Part shown: one piece after another, positions 9,843 to 19,900 of the stretch
Position numbering within the stretch: position 1 is the first letter of the stretch
Layout of the letters: the number at the start of each line of letters is the position of its first letter
Assembly: GCA_030626025.1 (NCBI GenBank)
Contig: DAOUPT010000010.1
Span: 16,911 to 80,910 of the forward strand
DNA length: 64,000 nt
Direction of reading: 5' to 3'
Source of the DNA: Anderseniella sp.
GTDB taxonomy: Bacteria > Pseudomonadota > Alphaproteobacteria > Rhizobiales > Aestuariivirgaceae
The notes under the pieces: model-generated
The model's database searches: none
Told to the model about the DNA's origin: nothing
Seen by the model: only the letters and a program-made list of their open reading frames with translations
Made by a program: the position numbers and the translations under genes

Positions 9843-10490
9843 TCAACGCAAATCGGTGATGACGCCTGCTTGCTCATCAACCAGTTGCTGGCCCGACCGC
9901 CAGATATCTTTGCCTTTCCACTTCTCCAAAAGGTCTTTTCGCCAAATCGCTTTAATCGGCGACTGAACAAAATAGCGTTCAACAAATTTTCTGATCATGC
10001 GCTGACGTTCAAATTCCGGCACCTTGATTTCCTTATCAGTAAAAAAATCCAGGTTACGCGGCTCATGAAACATCCATTTTGACGACCCATAAGCAATACG
10101 CTCATCGCCGTGCAAAAATATCGGTACACACATCGACAAACAAGACCGCCGAGCGCCAACAAGAGTAATAATTCTGTGGGTCTTTTTCATGTGCTCAATC
10201 ACCGCAATCACCTCACGCCCCTCGCGCAACGAGCCACCGGAAGAATGCAGTTTGATAACAAATTGTTCTGTCTTGTCTTTCCACTTTTCAAAAGCTTCGT
10301 AAAATCGCTTTGCCATCGGCACATCTACGGCACTTTTCCACGACAATTCCACCGCACCAGGAACCACAGAACTTGGCGAAACCACCAGCCGCCCCTTGTT
10401 TTCAAACAACCGTCCCTGATAGTCCCAAGCCATATAACCGGCCAGCAAAAACATTCCGACAAGAAGCAACCGGTTCAAAAAAACATTCAT
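9843..10490 (-). CDS. Membrane-anchored ClpP-fold (COG3904-like) protein
   Basis: About 215 residues. Residues 4-22 form one hydrophobic segment, an uncleaved signal anchor that leaves the rest outside the cytoplasm. The body resembles ClpP/crotonase-fold periplasmic proteins of the COG3904 type: an oxyanion-like KLHSSGGSLREGREV, then a candidate nucleophile in CLSMCVPIFLHG and a His in SSKWMFHEPRN. The expected Ser-His pair is visible but activity is unproven. I prefer the ATG at 10490 (GAGG upstream); a GTG at 10508 is the alternative. Substrate unknown. Confidence 0.7.
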   Translation of the reverse strand: MNVFLNRLLLVGMFLLAGYMAWDYQGRLFENKGRLVVSPSSVVPGAVELSWKSAVDVPMAKRFYEAFEKWKDKTEQFVIKLHSSGGSLREGREVIAVIEHMKKTHRIITLVGARRSCLSMCVPIFLHGDERIAYGSSKWMFHEPRNLDFFTDKEIKVPEFERQRMIRKFVERYFVQSPIKAIWRKDLLEKWKGKDIWRSGQQLVDEQAGVITDLR

Positions 10491-10566
10491 CAACAACCTC
10501 GTGAGCACTCACATCCTGGGCCACTGTATTTTTAGGAAATCACGACTACTCAGTTATCTGAAAGAT

Positions 10567-11949
10567 TTACTGGGCAAATCCAATTGGTCGGTCGGCAGCT
10601 TTGAGAATAGCTTCAAAGTTACTTGCCAATTTATCAGATGGGCGAACGGACTTGCCTCTTAACCGGCGAGTTGGACGAGTAGAAAACATGTCCCTTTTCG
10701 CTGCTCGATTAACTACCAGACGGTCTGACTTACCCGAGCGGACAACGCCGGAGCGAATTGGCTTTGGTTTTGCCACCGCTTTAGATTTCCCGGTAAGAGC
10801 GGCAATCATCATCTCAAGGGCCGACTTGTCTTCACCGCTTAATATTGTGTCAGTTGAACCGGTTTCCGGTTTGTCACCCAATGTAAATGGTTGCGGTGCT
10901 CCATCGCGCCTGATCAATTTGTTCATATCGCCCGACCACCAGAATTCATTGGAAGCATAGGCAGTCTGCATGGGCTTGAGCAATGGAACCTGAGTTGCCG
11001 TACCCGCACGGACCATACCGGCAAAACTGCTTTTGCCTGATTTGTTGGTACGTTGGACAACCTCAGTGGTGTTGTTTTCAAGATTGGTTGCGGCAAGCAA
11101 AGTTCCGATACTATCGCTTACCAACGATGGACGCTGACTAAAGTTCTGCTGGCCAGCCGGAGCTGAAACCGCAACGATATAGGTTTCAGCTGCTGCTGCT
11201 GCCATCGCCACTTCAAGAGGCCGTGGACGCGGTACTGGAACCGATGCGATGCGACGAATTGTATTTTTTCGAAAACTGCGCGGTACAATATCAAGCGGAC
11301 CTTTGGCCGAGGCGACCAAAACTGTCGGAGTAGATGGTCGTGTATGGCGGGCACCGATTGTATAGCGGTGATTTTTGATAACACTGGCCAGCCGTGACCG
11401 GCTCATTCTTGGCCAATGACGAACCGTACCTGAATCCACATGTACGAAACCGTGTCGTCCCGAACGCGGATAATAGCCAACGCCACCGACCCGACGAGCC
11501 AGCGCACTACCGCGCAGGCGGGATGTAGGCACATCAGGAAAATAGACGTCAATTGCCTTGCCCCTGACATGCTGACTGTGGCGGGCCACTTTGCGGCCTA
11601 TCCGGCGAAGCATGCTGTTTGTTGTTTGTGAGCGAAAAGCGGAAACAATATGAGCAGGTTTCTTGGCCCCGAGATCTTTGTACAATTCCCAAAGCAAGTC
11701 GATAGTAACGGGATCCATTTGTGTTGCTTTGTTACGTCGCCAGTCTCTGAAAAACCAGTTTAGTTTGCGCATGGCAGAGGGAATATAACGACCGTCTTTT
11801 TTATAGGTCAGCGTCATCGATTCTTTGGTGTGCGGAAAATATAACGACAGGGTACGCGTTTCCGCGCTGGCGGTCGCTGCAAAGCTAATGGCCAGAAAAG
11901 CTGTCACAAATACAGCATAAACAGATTTTTTAAAAAGTCCGCTGATCAT
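10567..11949 (-). CDS. DUF882 / YcbK-like (M15 family) periplasmic peptidase
   Basis: A 460-residue exported protein. The N-terminal FKKSVYAVFVTAFLAISFA ending in ATASA is a clear signal peptide, which is why I start at ATG 11949 rather than the TTG at 12000. The DUF882 domain carries the zinc-site pattern of M15 murein peptidases: SQHVRGKAIDVYF and GRHGFVHVDSG, with two His and an Asp before HVD. About 250 low-complexity basic residues follow, with many Arg and Pro and no recognised domain. It probably trims peptidoglycan crosslinks, which fits the L,D-transpeptidase gene upstream on the same strand. Confidence 0.82.
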   Translation of the reverse strand: MISGLFKKSVYAVFVTAFLAISFAATASAETRTLSLYFPHTKESMTLTYKKDGRYIPSAMRKLNWFFRDWRRNKATQMDPVTIDLLWELYKDLGAKKPAHIVSAFRSQTTNSMLRRIGRKVARHSQHVRGKAIDVYFPDVPTSRLRGSALARRVGGVGYYPRSGRHGFVHVDSGTVRHWPRMSRSRLASVIKNHRYTIGARHTRPSTPTVLVASAKGPLDIVPRSFRKNTIRRIASVPVPRPRPLEVAMAAAAAETYIVAVSAPAGQQNFSQRPSLVSDSIGTLLAATNLENNTTEVVQRTNKSGKSSFAGMVRAGTATQVPLLKPMQTAYASNEFWWSGDMNKLIRRDGAPQPFTLGDKPETGSTDTILSGEDKSALEMMIAALTGKSKAVAKPKPIRSGVVRSGKSDRLVVNRAAKRDMFSTRPTRRLRGKSVRPSDKLASNFEAILKAADRPIGFAQ

Positions 11950-12126
11950 CAATATTTTAGACGCAAGAGGATAGTTCGCGAAGGCGATATTTTTACTCAA
12001 CTTTACACACTAGATCAAGTCTCCCCGATCCCCATCAAATTCCTCGTGCACTGGTCCCCTTTTGGTTCCACAAGAATTCTATGTATCACTACATCAATTT
12101 GTGACTGACCACAAGATTAAGGCACA

Positions 12127-12205
12127 GGTTAGGCAACATTTAACAAGCCTGATTTTGCTCTAATATGCTTAATCGGTAGTTAATGAATTAAATTTTTGCC
12201 TAACC
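12127..12205. repeat. 10-bp perfect inverted repeat with a 59-base spacer
   Basis: GGTTAGGCAA at 12127-12136 is exactly inverted as TTGCCTAACC at 12196-12205, just outside the stop codon of the L,D-transpeptidase gene. The 206-base intergenic region that holds it contains no open frame of note. It could form a large-loop stem in the transcript or be a pair of protein-binding half-sites. A chance pair cannot be excluded. Confidence 0.4.
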
Positions 12206-12207
12206 GG

Positions 12208-14175
12208 CTAATTTGACGCGACAGTGATCAGGTTCAAAGCCCGGTCGAGCCGTCTGTCACGACCATACACATCACCAAAATAGCTGACATTTCCCTGCTG
12301 ATCTGCCCAGGCGGTGAAATAGGTCAAATATACCGGTATGCTGTTTTTGAGGCGCACCGACCTGTTTTTTCCGGCGGCGATTTTGTCATCTATCCGGCTG
12401 CGGCTCCAACCCAATATGTTTTCTGCAAACTTGAGCGGATTTTTCACCCGCACACAACCGTGACTATAGGCACGTGATGAACGCGCAAACAGGTGCTTTG
12501 ACGGCGTGTCATGCAGGTAAATTGCATGCTTGTTTGGAAAAAGAAACTTTATCCGGCCAAGAGCATTTCTTGTACCGGGAGGCTGGCGAACAGAAAAGGG
12601 CACCCGCGATCCACCATAATTATACCAGTCGATGCTGCTTGAACTGACTTTCTTGCCCCTGCCATTATAAACTTCAAAACCTCGCTGATCGAGATAGCCG
12701 GGATTAGCCTGCAAACGTGGCAACATTTCCTTGGTTATAATAGACTGAGGAACCCCCCAATAAGGATTGAAAACCACAGTTTCCATTTTATCGATGAAAA
12801 ACGAGGTTTGATTTTTCGGTTTACCGACGACAATCCGGGTTTGCCAGACCTGTCGGTTGTTATTCATGACCTCAAGCTTGAACGAAGCCTGATTGACAAA
12901 CACATGTTTGTTACCAAAATCGCGCGGTAACCAGCGCATCCGCTCCATGTTCATCACCAGCAAATTGCGCTTGTTGACCTTTTTCCGACCGTTAAACGCT
13001 GCAAAAGTCCGGCGACCGACAATCCCATCTGCCGACAATCCTTTCGACTTTTGAAACTCTTTTACCGCATCAAACAGAGCATCGTCGTAATAGGACAATT
13101 GGGCCTTAGCTGATGTGTCTTCTTCGACTGGCTTGGCCAGTAGCCCGGTGTCTTGCAGACGTTTGCGAATGAGCAAGATTCTCTCATCTGACCGGTGTAG
13201 CTTGATGGATCCGCCTGTCGGTATATGGGCAAACGATTTTTCTGGTGCCTGGTTATCTAAACTGGCCAAAGCACTTTTAAATGCCCCATAAGATTTATGG
13301 CTGGGATGCAGTGAAGCCAAATAGCTTTCTGGATTATTGGCTTTTGTTACAGCGGCAATAATTTTGCTGCTGGCAATTTTTGGCGGCGCAAGATCATGGT
13401 ATCCGCTTAACCGGTTTGGCACAATCCGGCCACCTGAAGCGTGTTGGCCATAGCGTACAGTCATCGCAGTGAGATTTATATCCAGTTGTGCAATAAGTTC
13501 CAGATCGCTTTCCACAACAGCCAGATCATCATTAAAACCGGTCAAACCGGCAGGCAAATAGTCAACAGCATTCAGACCATCAGAACCTGACATCGCCAAA
13601 TAGGCCAGCAATTGTTTACCTTTGGAGGAAATCCCGTCCATATCTGTCCAGACAGACTTGAAGCTGCGCGCTTTATAAAACGCCACAATGTCCTGCTTCT
13701 GCTTTTGAGTGACTTTTGTTGAAAGACTTGCGGCCTTTAAAACCTCAAAAATGGTTTGTGCCAGCGAATCATCAAGCTTACCACTACCAGTCAGATTTGA
13801 AGTCGGATTAAAACCTTTGGGTCCGGTTGCAGAAAACAGCGGAACAATCTGTTTGAGCGGTTGTTTTAAACGCCCATCTCCAAGGCGAACCAACCTGTTG
13901 GCTCGATAGGTGTAGTTCAAATTCTTGACAGCTGGCTTGGCATTGATTGCAACCCGTTGCGGCGTTTTTTTGCGTTTTCTGCTTGAAAATACATCAAAAA
14001 AGTTAAATCCGCGGCTACGGGTTTTGTTTTTCCCCCTGGTATTTTTAACAGCTGTTTTCTTGTTGTTAAAACCATAGGACCGCTCAATACTTTCCGCATT
14101 TGCTGGAATCGCAAAAGATCCCAGCAAAAAACCGGAAAAGATCGCAGCGAGCGCGGTATTAAGAATTCTCGACAT
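12208..14175 (-). CDS. L,D-transpeptidase (YcbB/LdtD-like)
   Basis: A periplasmic enzyme that makes 3-3 crosslinks in peptidoglycan or anchors lipoprotein, by a Cys nucleophile. It has 655 residues: a signal peptide to about residue 27, an N-terminal LdtD-type scaffold domain, a peptidoglycan-binding domain near residues 330-400 (DERILLIRKRLQDTGLL to GLSADGIVGRRTFAAF), and a YkuD domain. That domain carries HDTPSKHLFARSSRAYSHGC with the catalytic Cys near residue 573, followed by VRV. The ATG at 14175 has a textbook GGAGG five bases before it. It lies 138 bases downstream of the sigma-54 response regulator on the same strand and may belong to its regulon. Confidence 0.93.
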   Translation of the reverse strand: MSRILNTALAAIFSGFLLGSFAIPANAESIERSYGFNNKKTAVKNTRGKNKTRSRGFNFFDVFSSRKRKKTPQRVAINAKPAVKNLNYTYRANRLVRLGDGRLKQPLKQIVPLFSATGPKGFNPTSNLTGSGKLDDSLAQTIFEVLKAASLSTKVTQKQKQDIVAFYKARSFKSVWTDMDGISSKGKQLLAYLAMSGSDGLNAVDYLPAGLTGFNDDLAVVESDLELIAQLDINLTAMTVRYGQHASGGRIVPNRLSGYHDLAPPKIASSKIIAAVTKANNPESYLASLHPSHKSYGAFKSALASLDNQAPEKSFAHIPTGGSIKLHRSDERILLIRKRLQDTGLLAKPVEEDTSAKAQLSYYDDALFDAVKEFQKSKGLSADGIVGRRTFAAFNGRKKVNKRNLLVMNMERMRWLPRDFGNKHVFVNQASFKLEVMNNNRQVWQTRIVVGKPKNQTSFFIDKMETVVFNPYWGVPQSIITKEMLPRLQANPGYLDQRGFEVYNGRGKKVSSSSIDWYNYGGSRVPFSVRQPPGTRNALGRIKFLFPNKHAIYLHDTPSKHLFARSSRAYSHGCVRVKNPLKFAENILGWSRSRIDDKIAAGKNRSVRLKNSIPVYLTYFTAWADQQGNVSYFGDVYGRDRRLDRALNLITVASN

Positions 14176-14313
14176 ATTGCCTCCGTCAAATATGGCCGCA
14201 CACTACCTGTCGGCAGCATGACTTTCAAGAAGACGGGCAGGCAAATAATCACTTTAACGCGAGGTGTAACATTTTTTCACCATTCAGCCGGAAAACCAAC
14301 CCTTCAAAAGGAT

Positions 14314-15813
14314 TCAGGCTTGTTCTTCGAGTCCCAATGACCGCATTTTTCGATAAAGTGTCGAACGACCTATGCCTAGTTTTCGGGCTACTTGTGACAT
14401 TTGTCCACGATAACGATGTAAAGCCAGACGAATCATGTCTTTCTCGATCTCTTCAAGCCTTCGGATATGGCCACCCTCTGTTACAGCGGAAATACCGACA
14501 CCCGAACCATCTGAAACAGTACCAGCAACAGATATTGGATTGTCTGCACCGATCATTGCAGCTTCTCCGCTCGGCAATACTGGCTCAGGAGCCAAAGTTG
14601 GAGCATCCGGGATTGTCACATCAAAACCATCGACCAAAGCTGCAATTTGAGGGAAGTCCTCTACTTGCAAAATATCGCTTTCACACAAAACAATGGCTCT
14701 GAAAATCGTATTTTCCAACTGTCGAACGTTACCCGGCCAAGTATATGCTTTCAGCAATTCAAGGGCTCGTGGCGCTAATCCGTGAACCCTACGCCCTTCT
14801 TCGGCAGCGAAACGGATAACAAAATGTTCACAAAGTGCCGCAATATCACCAACACGCTCCCGTAGGGGCGGAACATTTACCGGAAAGACGTTTAACCGAT
14901 AATACAGATCTTCGCGGAATTCGCCAGCCTTGACCATTTCGATCATGTTGCGGTTTGTCGCTGAAATAAGCCTGAAATCAACCTTGACCGGTTTTCGCGC
15001 GCCAACCGGATCAACTTCACCTTCCTGAAGCGCCCGCAGCAGTTTAACTTGCATATCGAGCGGCAATTCGGCCACTTCATCAAGGAACAAAGTACCACCG
15101 CTGGCTTCCTGAAACTTGCCAATGTGTTTTGCGACAGCTCCGGTAAAGGACCCTTTTTCATGTCCAAAAAGCGTGCTCTCGACCAGATTAACCGGAATCG
15201 CACCGCAGTTTACTGTTACAAACGGCTTTCCCACCCGGTCACTTTCGCCCTGAATAGCCCGGGCAACCATTTCCTTGCCAACACCTGATTCACCTTCGAT
15301 CAGGACGGGAATTGTCGAACTCGCAGCACGTTGGCCCAGTTTGGTCACATTGGCCATTGCCGGGCTTGAGGCAATCAGCTCGTCAAAAGTCAAACGACCG
15401 GCAACCTTTGAATTAAGCCGCTTTACCTCTTCAGTCAGGCGGTTGACTTTGAGCAGATTTTGGATGGATATCCGCAATCGTTCAGGACTTACCGGCTTGA
15501 CAACAAAATCATCAGCACCGGCCCGCATGGCTTTAACAACCGTTTCAATGGAGCCTTGTGCAGTTTGAACAATGACCGGCATGTCAGCCCGATGCACACT
15601 CAATTTTTCAAGAAACTCCATGCCATCCATACCCGGCATGACTAAATCAAGAATAATCAAGCCGATTGTCGCCCCGGTGTTACTGGCCAGAATTTCCAAC
15701 CCTTTTTCACCGCCATCTGCAGTAAAGGGCGTAAAACCAAACCGTTTGGTCGTCGCTTCAAGAATGCGAAGCTGGGCGGGGTCATCGTCAATAATCAAAA
15801 TACGTTGTGTCAT
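14314..15813 (-). CDS. Sigma-54-dependent response regulator (NtrC family)
   Basis: A 499-residue transcription activator with all three NtrC modules. The receiver domain (residues 3-120) has the acidic cluster IDDD and phospho-acceptor Asp56 in ILDLVMPGMDG. The AAA+ domain (about 145-380) has Walker A GESGVGKE near 173-181, the sigma-54 contact loop GSFTGA at 221-226 (Ser in place of the usual Ala) and Walker B LFLDE. The Fis-type helix-turn-helix at the end reads MSQVARKLGIGRSTLYRKM. The Met at 15813 is chosen because receiver homology begins there; the open frame extends 56 codons upstream. No histidine kinase gene is linked. Signal and targets are unknown, and the neighbouring transpeptidase gene is a plausible target. 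Confidence 0.93.
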   Translation of the reverse strand: MTQRILIIDDDPAQLRILEATTKRFGFTPFTADGGEKGLEILASNTGATIGLIILDLVMPGMDGMEFLEKLSVHRADMPVIVQTAQGSIETVVKAMRAGADDFVVKPVSPERLRISIQNLLKVNRLTEEVKRLNSKVAGRLTFDELIASSPAMANVTKLGQRAASSTIPVLIEGESGVGKEMVARAIQGESDRVGKPFVTVNCGAIPVNLVESTLFGHEKGSFTGAVAKHIGKFQEASGGTLFLDEVAELPLDMQVKLLRALQEGEVDPVGARKPVKVDFRLISATNRNMIEMVKAGEFREDLYYRLNVFPVNVPPLRERVGDIAALCEHFVIRFAAEEGRRVHGLAPRALELLKAYTWPGNVRQLENTIFRAIVLCESDILQVEDFPQIAALVDGFDVTIPDAPTLAPEPVLPSGEAAMIGADNPISVAGTVSDGSGVGISAVTEGGHIRRLEEIEKDMIRLALHRYRGQMSQVARKLGIGRSTLYRKMRSLGLEEQA

Positions 15814-16116
15814 AAGTGCTGGTAAACCAATATTTGTTTTCGTTTCCGGTCTGCAATAAATAAAGATCAAGCTTAAACCTGACCTCATCATCCCCGATCG
15901 AACCGGCGTTCTAAAAACCAAATTGACATGTAAGCGTAAACGCAGACTTAAAATCACACCAGTTTGATACAACTTTGGCAACTTTTTACAAAAACAACAC
16001 TCAATTAGCCGAAAAACCTATTAACTATTTCAAGTTTCGCTAATTTTTCCTGTCATGCCGTGAATTGATCTTCTACTTAAAGCCATGTCGCCAACACCAA
16101 AACAGGCACCAGAAGA
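15814..16116. other. 303-base intergenic region between response regulator and ridA
   Basis: This stretch must contain the promoter of the leftward response-regulator gene and the 3' end of the leftward aromatic operon. I see AT-rich tracts but no convincing promoter hexamers, no sigma-54 -24/-12 element, no terminator hairpin with a T run, and no coding frame. Confidence 0.5.
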
Positions 16117-16512
16117 TTATTCAGGCACAACTGCCGTTGCCTCTATCTCCAGCTTGGCACCAACTTCAATGAGACCCGCAACCTGCACAAGACTCATGGC
16201 GGGATAATATCGCCCGAAAACTTCGCGATACGTTGCACCAACTTGCTCAAGTGAACTCAGATATTCGTGTTTGTCGATCACGTACCACGTCAAACGGACA
16301 ATATGTTGAGGTCCGGCACCGGCAGCTTCAAGACATGCATTGATATTTGATAAGGCCTGTTTGGTCTGGGCAACAAAATCATCAGACTCAAATTCCTCTT
16401 TTTCATTCCAGCCAACCTGACCGGCGATAAATACCATTCGACCGGTTGCTGAAATAACATTGGAATACCCCTTTGGGCGCATCCAGCCCGGCGGGTTAAA
16501 ACTAGTGTTCAT
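16117..16512 (-). CDS. RidA family imine/enamine deaminase
   Basis: A 131-residue member of the YjgF/YER057c/UK114 family, which hydrolyses reactive enamines and imines to ketones plus ammonia. Typical features are the N-terminal GYSNVISATGRMVFIAGQVG and the C-terminal PAMSLVQVAGL. The conserved active-site Arg position is less clear than in archetypal RidA, so the subfamily is uncertain. It is the last gene of the leftward aromatic operon, four bases after the thioesterase gene, with GGAG before its ATG. In 2-aminobenzoyl-CoA breakdown an amino-substituted non-aromatic intermediate must lose nitrogen, so a RidA enzyme would fit that step. That role is inference. Confidence 0.85.
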   Translation of the reverse strand: MNTSFNPPGWMRPKGYSNVISATGRMVFIAGQVGWNEKEEFESDDFVAQTKQALSNINACLEAAGAGPQHIVRLTWYVIDKHEYLSSLEQVGATYREVFGRYYPAMSLVQVAGLIEVGAKLEIEATAVVPE

Positions 16513-16516
16513 GGCT

Positions 16517-16939
16517 TTACTCCATTATTAAAAATTCTTGTATCTGTCTTCGAAGTTCTACCGGCAGCGGTTTTGAAACCGGTTTCCCGTCATCGCCATC
16601 AACATAAACAATGGTCATCTCTACCTTTAACCGCTGTTGTCTCTGGCATGACACCTCGATTTGTAACGAGATGCTTGACTGACCAATTCGGGTAACACCC
16701 AGTTCAAAGCGCAACTCATCCCCTAACCGGCTGGGCGCAAAAAACTTGCAGTGAATATCGACCAAAGGAATGCCGGCTTTTTCATCGAAATGCATCTTGG
16801 CAAAAGACAGCTCCAGTGGCCCGGCAAACCAGTCTTCAACCGTCGCGCTGATCATTTCAAAATACCGCGGGTAAAAAACAATGCCGGCTGCATCAATCTG
16901 GCTGAAACGAACTGTTTGGATGGCAATAAACTTGTTCAT
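16517..16939 (-). CDS. Acyl-CoA thioesterase (4-hydroxybenzoyl-CoA thioesterase / YbgC type)
   Basis: A 140-residue hotdog-fold protein. The hallmark is RFSQIDAAGIVFYPRYFEM, matching the YbgC/4HBT pattern with the catalytic Asp in QIDAAGIVFYPRY. It probably hydrolyses an aromatic or ring-derived CoA ester to release stalled intermediates or recycle CoA. Its ATG overlaps the stop of the preceding fusion gene by four bases (ATGA), so the two are translationally coupled. The precise substrate cannot be read from sequence. Confidence 0.88.
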   Translation of the reverse strand: MNKFIAIQTVRFSQIDAAGIVFYPRYFEMISATVEDWFAGPLELSFAKMHFDEKAGIPLVDIHCKFFAPSRLGDELRFELGVTRIGQSSISLQIEVSCQRQQRLKVEMTIVYVDGDDGKPVSKPLPVELRRQIQEFLIME

Positions 16940-19900
16940 TGACTGTGTCCTTTGGCTGAGTTTCTCAAATGGTGGCGCCGGATTTTTCCGGTCGCAGTTT
17001 TTGGCAACTGATCGGCAAATACAATAGAGCGTGGATATTTGTAGGGAGCAATGGTTGCTTTTACATGGCTTTGCAATTGCTTGATCATATCATCATCGGT
17101 TGTTGCACCGGGCACTAAAACAATATGCGCTTCGACAATCTGGCCCCGGGCATTGTCTAATGCACCAATGACAGCACATTCACTCACCAAAGTGTGCTCA
17201 AGTAAAGCGTTCTCAACCTCCAGTCCCGATATATTGTAACCGGCAGAAATAATCATGTCATCATGGCGGGTATGAAAAGCAATGTGTCCATCTTCGTCCA
17301 TATGACAGGCATCGCCGGTAATATTCCAACCATTCTGGACGTAGTCGCTCTGGCGCGGGTCATCAAAATACCGGCAACCAGTAGGACCTTTAACGGCAAG
17401 CCGTCCAATTTTTCCAGCCGGTAATCTGACACCGTTTTCATCAAGCACCGCAAGTTCGTAGCCCTTAATTGCCGGACCAATAAAACCGGGTTTACTGTTT
17501 CTACACAAGGAACCGGCAAAGGCATGAAGCACTTCAGTCGATCCGATAACTTCGGCCAAATTGATACCGAGCTCCCCTATCAGCTGATCGCGCACCGGCC
17601 TTGGCAAGGCCTCGCCAGAAGATACCGCCAGACGCAAGCGCGACAATACAAGGGCAGCATCGTGTTTAGCCAATTGCTGATAAAATGTCGGCACGGTAAA
17701 ACATACACTTGCCTCATAGTGATCGATGGCAGCAAGGTATTGCTCAGGAGTATAATGTCCGTTGAGAACCGTACAGGCACCCGCGTAAAAAGGAAAAATC
17801 AACAATCCACCAAGTCCGAATGTAAACGCCAACGGCGAGGTGCTTATAAAGACGTCGTCTTGTATCGGATCAATAATATGCCGCCCCACGGTCTCGCATA
17901 TGGAAATGATATCCCTGTGAAAGTGAACCGTTGCTTTAGGGTTGCCCGTCGTACCGGAAGTAAATGCAATAATCGATACATCATTTGCAAGCGTTGGGCA
18001 GGTCGGGCAAATATCTGAACCCTTGTTCATAAGGTTGTAGAGGTCACCACCATCGGGTTGAAAACTCAGCGTCCGACATGTGAACTCCGCCTGCCCGGCA
18101 GCTTGGTGCAATTCCCCAACCCCGGCCCCATCACTTATAGCAAGCACTGGTCGGGAGATATCGATCAGCTTTTGTAATTCATTGGCACGCAGCAGCGACA
18201 AGGTTGTTACCGCCACTGCGCCGATCTTTTGAATAGCCAGCCAGATTGCAGCAACTTCAGGCGAATTGGCCGCATAAATCAGAACCCGGTTGCCGGGTTC
18301 AACGTCATAGTATTGAGTAAGAACATTGGCAATTCTACACACTCGCGAATTAAGCTCGCCATAAGTCCAGGTCTGGCCCTTGCCGCGAACTGCAACCCTG
18401 TTTGCCCCGTTACCTTCAAGGTTTCTATCGAGAAGCAGACTGACACAATTCAGCAGTCCTGTTTGAGTAATGTTATCCAATGGCAAAATTTCCGGCCACT
18501 GATCTTGCATCGGCAACCGGTCAAAAACAAAGCGATCTTGTTGCGGGCTTTGGGACACACGAAAGCCTGCATCCACTCGGGCCGATTTCCAATCCGGCGC
18601 CGTCAAACGGCGTTTTCCATCGGCTGTTTTAGCGATACCCGGTTCGTCAAGGTTGGTACGGTCCCAGAGCTTACAGGTCACAGGTTTATGAGCCTGATCG
18701 AGCCCTTCGCAATAATTGCTGTATTCGCAATGACGAACATCTTGAGAATGATCATCGCGGATTTTTGCAAACCAGTCCGGGTCGGCAAGAGATTGACGAG
18801 CCGCACCAACGATATCTGCGATATCAGATCGCAACACACTTTCAGCCATCTCAAAATTATGTATCCCACCGGCGGCAACAACAGGTGCATCAAAACCGGC
18901 CTGACGCACCGCCTGCCGGATAGCTTTGGTTGCAGCAAAGTTGCGCCCGAATGGTCCCACTTCATCAGACAGATGATGAGGCATACATTCATAACCGCTG
19001 CGTCCGGTATAAGGGTAGGCCGGATTACCCAGCTTTGGTTGTTTTGCATCATCAAATTTGCCACCGCGTGACAGGGAAAGAAAATCCATCCCGGCATTGG
19101 CAAATTTGACGGCAAAGTAGCAAATATCAGAGAGTGAACTACCACCCTCAATTGTTTCATCAGCAAGAAATCTCGCACCAACAACAAAACGCTTACCGGT
19201 AGCGTTCCGAGCCGCCTTAAAAACCTCCAGCGGCAACCGCACCCGGTTTTGTTTACTGCAACCATAGCCATCATCACGAGTATTAGTGGCTGACAGAAAA
19301 GACGCCATCGTATAGGCGTGAGCAAAATGTAATTCCACCCCGTCAAAACCGGCCTGTTCGGCCCGCCGCGCAGCATTGGCAAACAGGACCGGCAATTCTT
19401 GCGGCAACGTCCGAATATGTGGCAGGTAGGTGTCGGTTATTTTTTCACGATGACCCATTGTTAGCGATTGCCATTCACGCAACGTGAGTACTTTTTCCAA
19501 CGCTTCACCGTTCAACACGGCAAGCGCCGCCCGCACTTCATCTTGTGCCGCTTTGGGCATGTTTAGTTGTTCACGATGACTGTCTGAAATTTCAAGAAAC
19601 CGGGAAAGGAATTTTTCGCGTGGCGATCGTCGTCTAACAGCAAGAAAATCAATGATCTGTATAAAGAGTTTTGTCTGGCCCTCACTCTCTTGTTTTACCC
19701 GCTCGACCAACTTTGCCAACCCGGACAAATAGCTATCATTGCTGATCCGCAATAAGGGACCAGATGGAATATCGCGAATGCCTGTGGCCTCAACAACAAT
19801 CGCTGCCGGACGACTACTTGCAAAACGACCATACCAATCAAGCACCGCAGGCGTTACATTACCGTCTTTATCCGCCCGCCAGGGCACCATCGCCGGCACC

